From assembly GCA_020736575.1 (NCBI GenBank), contig JAGPYM010000006.1, positions 1,736,001 through 1,800,000 of the forward strand: a stretch of DNA of 64,000 nt. Direction: 5' to 3'. The notes beneath the pieces were generated by a model. The model saw only the letters and a program-made list of their open reading frames with translations, was not told the origin of the DNA and did no database searches. The stretch is from Thelonectria olida (taxonomy: Eukaryota; Ascomycota; Sordariomycetes; Hypocreales; Nectriaceae). The position numbers were made by a program, and so were the translations under genes. Below are positions 1 to 11,100 of the stretch, piece after piece; position 1 is the first letter of the stretch, and each line of letters starts with the position of its first letter.

Positions 1-2
1 TT

Positions 3-2710
3 AACAAAGACCTGGCGACGTGCAAAAAGCTCCGCGCGAAACCCCAAGATCCAAAGGGCCTCGGTCGTGACAAGAACGCTCGATACATTGGCGGCGGCAA
101 ACCCACTTTGATCAAGAATGCTACCGTCTGGATTGGCGAGCCCATCAAGGGCACCAGCGAGGAAGATGCACGAGCTGGAAAAGGTTGGGAGTGGGTTTCG
201 GGAGACGTCTTCCTCGAGCATGGCCTCATAAAGAGGGTAGAGACCAGCATTCTGGCAAGCTCTCTTAGCGACGATACTGTCGTCTATGATGCTCGCGGAC
301 GTCAATTGACCAGTGGCATTATCGATATGCACAGCCATGCCGGCGTCTATCCGTTACCATCCCTCGAGGGCAACGCCGACGGAAACGAAATGTCCGACAA
401 CATCACCCCTTGGGCTCGCGCCATCGATGCATTTTACCCATTTGACACCCAGATCCGTGTCATCAAGTCTGGTGGCGTAACCACTTCTCTTGTGCTACCT
501 GGATCTGGCAACAATATTGGTGGAGAAGCCTATCTCATCAAACACGCAGTGGGCAAACCCGATGGTCGAAAGGAAATCAGTGCCGAGGACATTCTCGCAG
601 ACCCAGAGCGCAATTGGCGGTACATGAAGATGGCATGCGGCGAGAACGCGAAACGCGTGCATGGAGGAGTCGGAAAGTTGCCGTTCAGTCGTATGGGCGA
701 GAGCTACGACTTTCGACACGCCTTTGAGCAGGCCCGCGAGCTGATTCAGAAGCAAGATGACTGGTGTCACAAAGCCGAGACTCTTGGTGTTGAGTCCTTA
801 GACGAGTATCTACCCCAGCCGATCGCTTGGGAGGCTTTGGGCGCTGCTCTCCGTGGCCAAGTTCACATCAACACGCACTGCTACACAGTCCCTGACCTTG
901 AGGCCATGGTTGACCATACCAATGAGTTCGAGTTCCCCATCCGAGCCTTCCATCATGCTCATCAGACATATCTAGTACCAGAGGTAAGGGTATATGAAAT
1001 GCTCAACAAACTCCCCGATTAACAGCTGGTCAGATTCTCAAGAGAACTTGGGGTGGCCGCCCACCCGCCTCGGCCCTTTTTGCCGATAACATGTGGTACA
1101 AGACAGAGGCGTATATTGGTTCCGAGTATGCCGGCAAAATCCTTTACGAAAACAACCTCACGACTGTCTATGTCAGCGACAATCCGGTCCTTAATGCTCA
1201 ACACGTCCTCTTTGAGGCGGCAAAGGCGTACCACTACGGTCTGCCCTATCACGCAGCCCTCTCTGGCGTGACTTCTGCCTCGGCGGAATTGCTAGGCATG
1301 GGCAACAGACTGGGCAAGGTTAAGCCTGGATTTGATGCTGATGTAGTTGTCTGGGACAGCGATCCGTTGAGTGTAGGAGCGACTCCTCTTCAGGTTTGGA
1401 TCGACGGCACACCTCAGTTCGAGGATCCAGTCGAGCTCTCAAAGCCTCTACAGGCCCCCACCACACCCGATTTGTCTCTCGGTGAGGATGTAGAAGAACC
1501 TGTTTTGGTGGGAGATACTTTCTTCACCGGAGTCACGAAAATTCTACTCTCTGACGAGGAAAAGTATGAAGCAGGTGTACAACCGTTCAATGTGGTCATA
1601 TCCAGTGGGAAAATCGCTTGCGTTGGTCCCTGTGAAGCCGAGTTCAAGCAAGCAACTGCCTCCAACGCCAAGATTGTCAATCTCAAGAACGGATATCTCT
1701 TCCATGCCTACACTGGTGTGGCTGGTACACTTGGGTTGAACGCCATCGACGCCGAATCTTCAACTGATAATGGTGGCAACGTCCGTGTTTTCTCCCGTGC
1801 TGTTGATGGACTTATGCTCGACACCAAGAAGCTTCATGTTGCACACAAATACGGAGTCACTCGAGCGATTTCAGCGCCAACCTTTACGGGAGGGGCGACG
1901 CATTTCGGTACCAGCGTGGGCTTTCTGACATCGGCTTTGACGAGCCTTGAGGAGGGCGCTGTTTTTGCGTCGGATCTCGCAGTGCACTACACGCTAGATG
2001 TCAATGCCAGACGGGTGGGCAGCTATTCCGAGGCATTCGGGGTTCTCCGGTCCAAACTCCTTGCTACTGCCGCGTCCACCGAGCCTGTTTTGGATCGTTT
2101 CTCTGAGAAGGCATACCTCAGGAAGGTTCTGAATGGAGAACGGGTGCTAGCACTGACGATCAACAGCGCGGATGGCATTGCTACGGCTCTGAAGATCAAG
2201 TCAGAGGTCGAAGATGCCCTGTTGACCATGCAGAGCGGCGACCAGGCTGCTGCCAAGATCAACCTGGCAATCATTGGAGGCGCCGAAGCTTACCTCGTTG
2301 CCGAAGAGCTCGCCGCGGCATCTGTGGGAGTTATCCTTGAGCCTCTACAGTCTACGGGCGAAAGCTGGGACTCTCGTCGCGTATTGACTGGGGCACCGCT
2401 GACCAACGGCACTACGGTTGACGCATTGATTGACGCGGGCGTAGTCACGGCGATTGGACTCAAAGAAGATTGGGAGCTGCGTGATCTTGGGTTTGCTGCC
2501 GGCACTGCGTTCAAGAATGGCGACGGTCGGCTGAGCGAGAAGGCGGCGCTGGATCTTGTGAGCACTAATATCTACCGAATCCTTGGGATGAGATATGGTC
2601 AGACAGCAGATGATGGGCACTTTATCGTGAGTGAGGGAAGCCCATTAGAAGTTGGGCATCGCATCAAGGCGGTTGGATCGGGCAAGGACCAGGTTTTGTT
2701 GTTTGCTTAG
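3..2710 (+). CDS. Amidohydrolase family protein (imidazolonepropionase-like), 5' truncated by the window
   Basis: The gene enters the window already in frame (codons from base 3) and ends at TAG 2708-2710. Exon 1 runs to 983 and exon 2 is 1034-2710; the 50-bp intron (GTAAGG...TGGTCAG) joins ...YLVPE to ILKRTWGG in frame. About 885 residues are visible. Amidohydrolase marks are the DMHSHAG segment (HxH metal ligands), NTHCYTVPD, FHHAHQTYLVPE and VYVSDNPVLNAQ, which carries the expected metal-binding Asp, followed by a DADVVVWDSDPLS segment typical of the barrel end. A second, amidohydrolase-like half follows from about base 1500. In the family such proteins hydrolyse C-N bonds using divalent metal; the substrate is unknown. 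The true start and any N-terminal signal lie outside the window. Confidence 0.85.
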
Positions 2711-3288
2711 GTGTAGGCAGCGTTGCTAGATTATTTCTTGATACCATATTTGAACAAGTTAACTGAAGTTGATGCAGACTCGTGAAATGGATGGAACAGT
2801 TGATATCTACTCCCGTTCTTTGGCCCGTGTAAAGTGGATACCACAGAAGCTCGATCCGAATGACTTAGCACATTTTGGCCAATCAAAGCGCTTGAAAAGC
2901 CGGATTATTAATGATTGCGGGTCTGCCGCGCGGGTATGACAGCGGTCAGCCGTGACTAAGCCCCACTCGCCCCAACCCACCAACGAGCGATGAGGTGATG
3001 GGCAGCACATTTTCGCATTCTTGTGCTATCTTGTTACCCGTTGTCCGTTGAAAGCTGACGGTTAGCTGCATCGCTGTCGGAAAGTCGGAACCAAGCCTTC
3101 CAAATGGGGAAATAAGGCGCCGCCGTGGCGGGGGAGCCACCATTTAACCTCGATGCCGCGAATGGATTGCATATGCAGCCACATCAGAATAAATAGCTGG
3201 GGCGTCCCGCCGTTTCTCTGCCATCAAGATTCTACGAGTCGTCGACAAGGAGATTCAATTCCCTATTCACCTGCATCTCACCAAGTCC
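2711..3288. other. Intergenic region between amidohydrolase and dioxygenase genes
   Basis: No gene is seen. It holds the 3' flank of the amidohydrolase and the promoter of the dioxygenase. An AT-rich AATAAATAG stretch near 3187 could serve as a TATA-like element about 100 bp upstream of the first ATG of the next transcript; this is a guess from position and composition only. Confidence 0.4.
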
Positions 3289-3429
3289 ATGTCGAGCTTG
3301 GCCGTCGCTGCTTCAAGACGACGCCTCGCTACTTATACTCTGTCCACTGCCGCCACTCGGCCCCAGCTCTTCTCCAGATTCAATTCCGGAATAAATTTCT
3401 TAGGCGTCTTCATCAAACAGCCAATATGA
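3289..3429 (+). CDS. Upstream ORF of 46 codons ending in an ATGA overlap with the dioxygenase start
   Basis: ATG 3289 opens a 46-codon frame whose TGA (3427-3429) overlaps the ATG (3426-3428) of the dioxygenase. The peptide begins MSSLAVAASRRRLATYTLST and is rich in Arg, Ser, Ala and Thr without acidic residues, like a mitochondrial presequence. It is in a different frame from the dioxygenase, so it cannot simply extend it. It may be a regulatory uORF with termination-reinitiation, or the relic of a longer mitochondrial isoform. No splice that would fuse the two was found. Confidence 0.35.
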   Translation: MSSLAVAASRRRLATYTLSTAATRPQLFSRFNSGINFLGVFIKQPI

Positions 3430-4362
3430 GCACTGTTGGTCCTGTCATTGCCCTCTCCCACGGCGGAGGTGAGTTCTTCCTCCCTATATCCTAGCTTGCG
3501 GTTGTATTTCCGTATATCCGAAGACAGGACTAACACGACGAAAATAGGTCCCATGCCTGTTCTGGGCGATCCTGGCCATGAATCCATCATCTACTCTCTC
3601 AAGAACAGAGTCCCCAAGCTCTTGAAGCTGGGCACCCCGGAGCAACCCCGTGCCATCGTCGTCGTGACGGCACACTGGTCCACCGACAAGCCCACCATCT
3701 CTTCCGGCGCTTCTCACAAGCTCCTGTACGACTACTACGGATTCCCTCGCGAGTCCTACGCCCTCAAGTACCCCGCCGCCGGGTCCCCCGAGATTGCTCG
3801 TGAGCTCCGCGACGCCCTGGCCAACGAGGGCCTCGCCGCCGACCTCGACGACGAGCGCGGCTGGGACCACGGCGTCTTCATCCCGCTGCTGCTCGTGAAC
3901 CCCAAAGCCGACATCCCCGTCGTGCAAGTCTCGGTGCTCGAGTCAGAGGACCCCGACCAGCACCTGCGCATGGGCAAGGCGCTCGCCAAGCTGCGCGCGT
4001 CCAACGTGGCCATCATCGGCTCGGGCTTCGCGTCGTTCCACAACCTGCGCATCATGCAAGCGCTGCGGTTCGCGGAGCCGGCGCAGCAGGCCGAGTTCCG
4101 CAAGGCGTCGGATGCGTGGAACGGCAAGCTGACCGAGGCGGCGTCGCAGGCGGACGTGGACGGGCGGTGGGCGATGCTAAAGGGGTGGCGGCAGTTTCCC
4201 AACGCGGACGTGATGCACCCTCCGCGCGGCGGCGAGCACTTCATGCCGCTGCTCGTGTGCGCGGGGGCGGCGACGGAGGGCGAGCAGACGAGAAGGTATG
4301 CGGATGAGTTTGTGGGTGTTGAGATCAACACGTACTACTGGGGAGCTGAAGAGGTTAAATGA
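3426..4362 (+). CDS. LigB-family extradiol ring-cleavage dioxygenase (4,5-DOPA dioxygenase-like)
   Basis: Two exons, 3426-3468 and 3548-4362, with a 79-bp intron (GTGAGT...AAATAG); the product is 285 aa. Splicing restores ...LSHGGGPMPVLGDPGHESI, the usual N-terminus of this family. The candidate non-haem metal ligands are the His of SHGGG, the His of VVTAHWSTD and further His residues in GWDHGVFIPL and MHPPRGGEHFMPL. Family members cleave catechol-type rings (DOPA in plants and fungi) and use Fe(II) or Zn. Length fits the family. Start at 3426 is chosen because the conserved N-terminus begins there; an overlapping uORF precedes it. The natural substrate in this fungus cannot be read from the sequence. 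Confidence 0.88.
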
Positions 4363-4682
4363 GCGAAATATGTCTAATGATTGAAAAGAAGCGAGGACTG
4401 TATAAATATATTCAATGATTACTTGTGTTTATGAATGTTCCTGGGTTGTGTTTCGTAAGTATGAGATGAGCTTCTCATGAGAAAGGCTCCCAGGCGCGGT
4501 CAACTATCACAAAGCCTTTTACCCGATTCGATAGTATTGAACCATCAACTTACTCAATTCCCAGTAAATGATCGACGAGATTCGCAGGGGCACATGAATT
4601 AGGTCATAAACCCACATGGACAGGCCCCGCTGCCGTCATGGATGCTTGGCTTCCCCAGACATCGCGAACTACACTTCTCCGC

Positions 4683-4708
4683 TGACGTCAAGCCAAGAGG
4701 AGTATATA
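4683..4708 (+). promoter_or_regulatory. CRE palindrome (TGACGTCA) followed by a TATA box
   Basis: A perfect TGACGTCA at 4683-4690 is followed 12 bp later by TATATA at 4703-4708, about 180 bp before the ATG of the glutamine amidotransferase gene. TGACGTCA is the full palindromic site of ATF/CREB-type bZIP factors, which in fungi include stress regulators. This suggests, but does not show, stress-responsive transcription of the downstream gene. The rest of 4363-4889 has no recognisable gene. Confidence 0.5.
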
Positions 4709-4889
4709 GCGAAGCCATTTTTTGGCATCGTCAGAAGCAAGTCTTCATTGGCTTGGCTGCGTCAATTACGTGGCCCGGATAAAGGCTCTTCAAGCATAAA
4801 GACAGCTGCATTCCTTCATGGCCCAAAACTCACTTCATAATCACACCAGACTATTGCGTCCCGGCAAGGCAAGGAACTCCCGTAACAAA

Positions 4890-5825
4890 ATGGCTCAGCA
4901 CTTCAAACCCACAAACGACGCCCCCGTCGTCAAGATCTTCGTCCTCGAAACCGACAGGCCTCACCCAGACACCGAGTACGAGAAGGGTTCCTTTGGCGAA
5001 ATCCTCCACGACCACTTCAGCAAGGCCGGCACGCTTCACCACCCGCCTCTCGGCGTCGAGACTGAACAGGAATTTGTCGTCACTGAAAAGGGCGGCCGCA
5101 TGCCGAAGCCTGAGGAATTCGACGACTACGATGGTCTGCTCATTACCGGGAGCATGTACGATGCTCATGGAGACGACCAGTGGATTCTTGACCTGCTGCA
5201 GTTGTTGAAGGGTACGCCGCGCACTTACTTCTTCTCACTATGATCTTCGCGAGCTGGGGTTGACTAACTCGATCTGATAGACATCTGGACGAGGAGACCC
5301 GAGTTCCGCTTCACCGGCGTCTGCTTCGGCCACCAACTCCTCGCTCGTCTCCTCGGCGGCACCGTCGGGCCCTCCCCAACCAGGGACTGGGAACTCGGCC
5401 ACAGCGCCATTACCCTGACACCCGTCGGCCAGCGCCTCTTCCGCACCGGCGACAGCACCATTTACCTCCACCAAATGCACCAAGACCAAGTCCTCCAAGC
5501 CCCGACGGCCGAGACGGCCGGCAGTCTGCTCCAACCCGACGACGCTCAAGTGCACGTCTGGGGGCGCAGCGACCACACGAGCATCCAGGGCTTGTACATG
5601 CCGAACCGGCTCTTTACGACGCAGGCGCACTTGGCGTTTGACGAGGACATGGTCGTGAGGCAGATCCAGATGCGCGTGGAGAGCGGAGGGATTCAAGACT
5701 TGGAGCACGCGGATCGAGCGGCCGAGACGGCGCATCTGGAGCATGATGGAGTGGCAGTGGCGGCGGCCATTCTGAGATTGTTTCGGTTCGACCATGACGG
5801 CTCGGTTAACGGTGGGAAGGATTAG
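4890..5825 (+). CDS. Class I glutamine amidotransferase-like protein
   Basis: Two exons, 4890-5211 and 5281-5825, with a 69-bp intron (GTACGC...CTGATAG); 288 aa. The ATG at 4890 (context ACAAAATGG) is preferred to the in-frame ATG at 4818 because the conserved region starts right after it. The nucleophile elbow is GVCFGHQ with Cys122, and the substrate-side segment is GLLITGSMYD. The usual triad motif H-x-E appears as His224-Leu-Ala226, so the expected Glu is replaced by Ala. Fungal stand-alone members of this family are often annotated as GMP-synthase-like and some act in secondary-metabolite or stress pathways. Activity here is uncertain because of the missing Glu. Confidence 0.82.
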
Positions 5826-6070
5826 GTTCTCGAGACTAGAGTTGAGAGAAGTGCAGTTGACAACGGCTGTAGCTAGCTTAATGTCCTGCGTTCCTTGTCC
5901 CTAGGGAACTCGACCTGATGAAGTTGCGGGAGCCCCTGTGCCTCCTGTCGGTGGGTGTTACAGATTCACCAATGGAAGATTATTACCAGTTTGATACCCC
6001 CCCATCGCTCCGTTGCTTTGGTTTATTCCTTGTTGAGTTCCTTTGGTGACTGTCGTTAGACTATTCACTA

Positions 6071-7007
6071 CTAGCGGGTGCAACACTGCATTGACCTTGC
6101 TCTCAACATCGAGACGTACAATGTTCGCCTTGTCGAGCGACGGCATTTCTCGATCGGCGTCCTTCCATCCGTCGTATGCCGCAACCCGAACTGCCCTGAT
6201 TGGGGAGAGTTTAGCCCCAGGTCCTTGTGGGAATCTATAATCCTCGACCGCATATAAAACCCGGATTGGGTTGGCCGCCGATGGTCAGACACACGTCTTT
6301 GTCAAAGGGACAGGCCGTGTTGTGCCAGGCCGTCCAGTTCAACCGCCTCTGCATAAGGAAATCGTCGCACGGCTCGGCGGTCGCATCGTTCTCGTAGCAC
6401 GTGTCGGCGTACTGGATTGCCTCGCGAGTGCGGCTAGCAACGTCGGTGGACGCGACGACAAAGTCGTTGGAGAAGTCAGACTTCCACCAGCCGCAGTTGG
6501 GGCTCTTGATGAGGACTTCGTTCGCCTGGTTATCAAGCATGGAATACGCGGCCATGAAGGGAAGGGCGATGAGGAAGAGGAGAAAGGACCCGAGGGCAGT
6601 GAGGATGGTCGGCCAGGTGCGCAACATGATCCCGGGGCACTTTCACCCGTACATTATCCACAGGGAGATGTATGTGAGTCCAACAGTCCGGTCGTCTCCC
6701 GCGTTGCGCAGGACTGCCTGCTGCTGATGCCAGATGGCGTCTTGATATCCGTTCTTCCTTGCCCCAGTGCTGCCCACGGCCTGGAGATTGGGCCGGCGGC
6801 GCCAGAGAAACAAGCGAAGGAAATGAGTGACCAAACACCAGCCTCGGCAAAGACGAAGAAGATACCAATGAAGATCATCAGAAGATCGGCATCGCTTTTG
6901 GTGATTGTGATTTTGCCGCCGGTGTTCGTATTGCCGTTCCAGTTCGTCCAGCCGCCCTTGTGAATGAAGCTGCGCGAGATGTAGAAGTCGGGAGTTGGGT
7001 TTGACAT
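6071..7007 (-). pseudogene. Broken gene for a fungal multi-spanning membrane protein
   Basis: The - strand starts with ATG 7007 (MSNPTPDFYISRSF...) and a hydrophobic helix (LLMIFIGIFFVFAEAG, ending near 6855). The continuation (DAIWHQQQAVLRNAG...SLWIMYG) is in another frame. It is then cut by an in-frame TGA at 6643-6645 where the family would have Trp, since the downstream frame continues unchanged as LRTWPTILTALGSFLLFLIA. A further frame change near a T4 run at about 6250 leads to the segment DSHKDLGLNSP. The pieces line up in the order of a fungal membrane protein family (HQQQAILRN...LGLN) that is normally several hundred residues longer. One short intron could explain the first frame change, but not the stop plus the second shift. 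Probably a decayed, 3'-truncated gene. Confidence 0.55.
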
Positions 7008-7112
7008 TGCGATGGATGGAATAATGCCTACTTTGTATCCAGATGGTATCGAGTCATAGGAGTCCAGGGCCCAGTGTAGATAGGATGGTCTGTTAAAGAT
7101 GTCCTCCGCCAA

Positions 7113-8176
7113 GGAAACACAAACCGTTCACTACTACCACTTCCGGTTCCGTTTGGATGAGCTGAGAGCTGGATATGCGCATCTCATGGATAAGGACAAA
7201 CAATCAAGACTCCGCCAACCCAAAGCCTTAGGTGCATCCAACCTGTCAATACGCTAACCACGCAAGGGCAGTCGGTCTTCTCAGCTCTCGATAATGAGTC
7301 CATGATTGTGCCCTGGGATGGTGTGGTTCCGACAGCCCAGTCACATTACGCCATGTGCCAGCTTGGAGCAGATGGATGACACCGTTCATCCCTGACTGGA
7401 TATAGGTGTGTTTGCCAGTAGAGACGGGCATTATCTTTTGGCTTAGCATTAACACTCCGTCCCGCGGAAGTTGGAGTAGTCGACGCTATCCGTCAAGCTA
7501 GGGTCGGCACGGGGAGGGAGACAGAAGGGATACGAGGCTCCCAGTACCGGCATGCACCGGTAGTTTACTCTACGTACCCCGTATCCCACGAGGCGAACCC
7601 ATTTCTTAATTACAAGCGTATTTATGTGCCGCGAGTCCAGTTCCCCCTTGCATTGTGCAACCCCATGGGGGTCGCATACACGAGTCACATCCAGGCGCAT
7701 CCGCGATTCGCCAGGAGTTAGGCAACGCATACCCTAAACGCCTTGTGGGCGAAGAGATTGTGATCATTCGAATGTCTTGGCTGGAGGAAGTTTGCCTTGC
7801 GATCGTGAGGCTACCAAGCTTGACCCAACAGCGGTAGCGGGACCGCCACTGGGTATCATCGCTCGTCAGCCTCACCACGCCCATTCACACTGGTTCGTCA
7901 GGCAGGCAGTCAGTCTTTGAGCTGAGAAAAAGTGCAGTTTTGCCGAATGGAGTTACGAAGTTGGTAAGAACGAGCCAGGATTGATCGGGCAGCGGAACAT
8001 TTTTGATCCTGATCTGACACAAGCAGCTGCGGGGGAGGGCATTATCGCAACCTCATGTGCCTACCTCTTCCGACTCAGTCTATCCTTGGTGCATCAGGCC
8101 ATCGTCTCCTCTCACGGATTAGCACCAACATTAGAATGCGTCGCCTTGTTTCCATCTTCACTCTCCCACGGTGACA
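7113..8176. other. Intergenic region before the NLR gene
   Basis: Only short open frames without family features or consistent codon bias were seen. It presumably contains the NLR promoter. No repeat or RNA gene was recognised. Confidence 0.4.
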
Positions 8177-11100
8177 ATGGCCTCTTCTGCGGATGGCTTT
8201 GCCGTCGACAGACTTGGCCTCATCCTCGTCCATCCAAAGACTGCTGAAACTACCGATTTCAAGCCAACATCCAAGTAAGGACCGCTTTGCTTTCAAGACC
8301 TATCGTCACTAAAGGCTTGAAGCATCATCTTCGTGCATGGGCTCAGAGGCCACCCTATCAAGACATGGAGTTACACGGAAAAGACCGCAGCCCAGCCAAG
8401 CCCGGAGCCATCAACAAGTGTCATCGAGAACTTGCCCATAGCATCAAAGCGACACATCTTTTCAAAAATAAAGTCCAAACTCAAGCCGTCCTCTTCCAGC
8501 AAGCCCGCTCGCCAAGCCTCAGGACTATCGGACAAGGGCAATCCAAGTGCAGCCAGAGTATTCTGGCCCACCGACATACTACCCACCAAACTGCCGAGAG
8601 CCAAGATTTGGACGTATGGTTACAACTCGGGCGTCGTCGGTGGCCTGTTCCAGCCCAACAACCAGAACAGCATCCTCCAACATGGGAACGACCTGATGGT
8701 CAAGGTTGCGAGGGGACTCGACCATGACGACGTGTGTATACATGATCCCCCGAAATGCGTCCATATGGCTTACACGCTTTGAAGAAGCCCATCATCTTCG
8801 TCGCACATAGCCTCGGTGGCCTCTTAGTCAAAGTGGTGCGTACAAGAAGCCACGCGACTCCCAATCTTGACTGACGTTGTATTAGGCATTAAACCGTATG
8901 TGTCAGAGCTTGGACAAAAGGGAGAAGCAGACCTTTGAAAGGACAAAAGCCGTGGTCTTCTGCGGTACTCCCCATCGTGGAAGCAATGCCGCAGCATGGG
9001 CAAAACTCGCATCCAACTTGGTATCTGTCTCCTTCACCGACTCCAACGCGAAACTCGTGTCCGACTTGCAGGTCAACGCAAAGGTTCTTGGTCCCATCCA
9101 GGAGGACTTTCTCAAGCTACTTCACCAGTCAGGAATCCGAGTTCACTCGTTCCAGGAAGGCCGGCCATCGTCCGGTATCAAAGGCTTCAATGATAAAGTC
9201 GTGGACGACTTTTCCTCTACTTGCGGCTGGCCCCTCGAAAGCGTCGAGACAATCGACGCCGACCACCGGCAGATGGTCAAGCAACCCGGTGCCGACATCA
9301 TTTGCGATGTGCTTCGCGATATTAACGGCGTCATATTGGAGGAAGCAGAAGCTCAAGGTATTCCCTACTAATTTTTCTCATTTCGTTCTGCGTGAAATCT
9401 TACAGATACTTTCGTAGAAAAACAGAAGAAAAAGAAGGGAAAGCGTCGTTCTAACGAGCCATACACCTACTTGAACCGCTTCTTCACGGTTGATTATCAC
9501 GCCTTTCTCTCCAACGTCTCTCAGCGTCATCCAAATACCTGCGCCTGGCTCATGGATGCAAATCCCGTCAGTACCTGGCTCTCTGGAACTGGTCCGAATA
9601 TTCTGTGGCTCCGAGGGTATCCTGGTCTCGGAAAGTCGGTCCTCGCTCGATATCTCGTTGAAGAACTACATCCAAAGACAGAAACGTCGCCGCCACGAGA
9701 CACGTCCATGGTGGCCTTCTTCTTCTGTTCCTACAGAGATGAAAAGGCCAAGACTGACAAGAGTTTGGTGTGCTCTCTCATTCATCAGCTGGTGCATTCC
9801 GACTCCAGACTGTCTGAGGCCATCTCCCAGAAGTTCATCGTCATTGATCGGTCAGTCACCGGCAGCATGAGGAACCTATGGGACATTCTCCTAGACGTGA
9901 TTGACGCCATTGAGGATAAAACACTCTACATCGTCATCGATGCGTTGGATGAGCTCACTCCTTCGTTATGGGGAACCTTCTTCACCGAGCTCTTGGCCAT
10001 GCTAACCAAGACTACAACAATTGTAAAGGTTGTCATCACCAGTCGAGCGGAACCCGAAATCGAAAAGACTCTTGGTCATAACGCTGTACAACTCGACCTT
10101 AGCAAGGAAAAAAAGAACGTGTCAGACGTGTCGGTCTATCTCACAGATACTGTTCTCTCGTATGGTGATGAGAACGGCTTCGGAGATGAAATGTGCCAAC
10201 AGATCCTCAAAGAACTCATTACAAGAGCCGATGGCATGTTTCTCTGGGCAAAACTTGCTTGGTCTTATTTCATAGATGGCGTCGGTTTGTGGACAAGGCC
10301 ACTTCTGGAACAGAAGCTCGAGGAACTTCAGGGCCTGCCGCCCGGAATGGACGTTCTTTACCACCGCATCTTATCGTCGGTTGACAAGCGCATGAGGCCG
10401 GAGCTGCTGCAGGCCTTCCAGTGGATTGTCGTTGCTACGAGACCTCTCACCATCACCGAGATCTCCATTGCCCTGGGCCTTCGGCACCGACCTCGACGCG
10501 CCGCAGGCATCAAAGTCCAACTGAACATGCGAAACTTCTTCAAGAAACTGTGTCCACATCTCGTCAAAGTCGATGAGCGCGACGTCATCACGCTCGTTCA
10601 TCAATCCTTCAAGGACTTTCTTCTTCAAACCACACAGGTAGCTGACATCGAACGCCCCATCCCGAACGAGTTCTTCATCAACCGCAATGCCACCTGCTAT
10701 GAGTCGGGATTGGACTGTCTAGCCTATCTCGGAATGAGCGACTTTGAGGATTGGGAACCATTGTGGGACTTGACGGGTCTATATCCCGTCCTTCGCGACG
10801 ACGTACCCAGGGTGTTTCCGTTCCTCGACTACTCTCGGCACGAATGGGCATCTCATCTACGCAACCTGGACGACGGCGATGAAGCCTGGAGGTATTTCTA
10901 CGGCACCGTAAACCGCAAGCAGAAGATGCGGTGGGCGCCAGCCAATCCCCTCATCTTCTGGTTGTTCAAACAGCGCATGAAGGGTCTCTTGCGGCGAGCG
11001 GCGAGAGAAGGATTCGACATGAACCAAGTCGATTCTCAGGGAGCCCACATCGTACACATTGCCGTGCAATACATCAAGGAAATGGTCTTCGAAGACGTCG

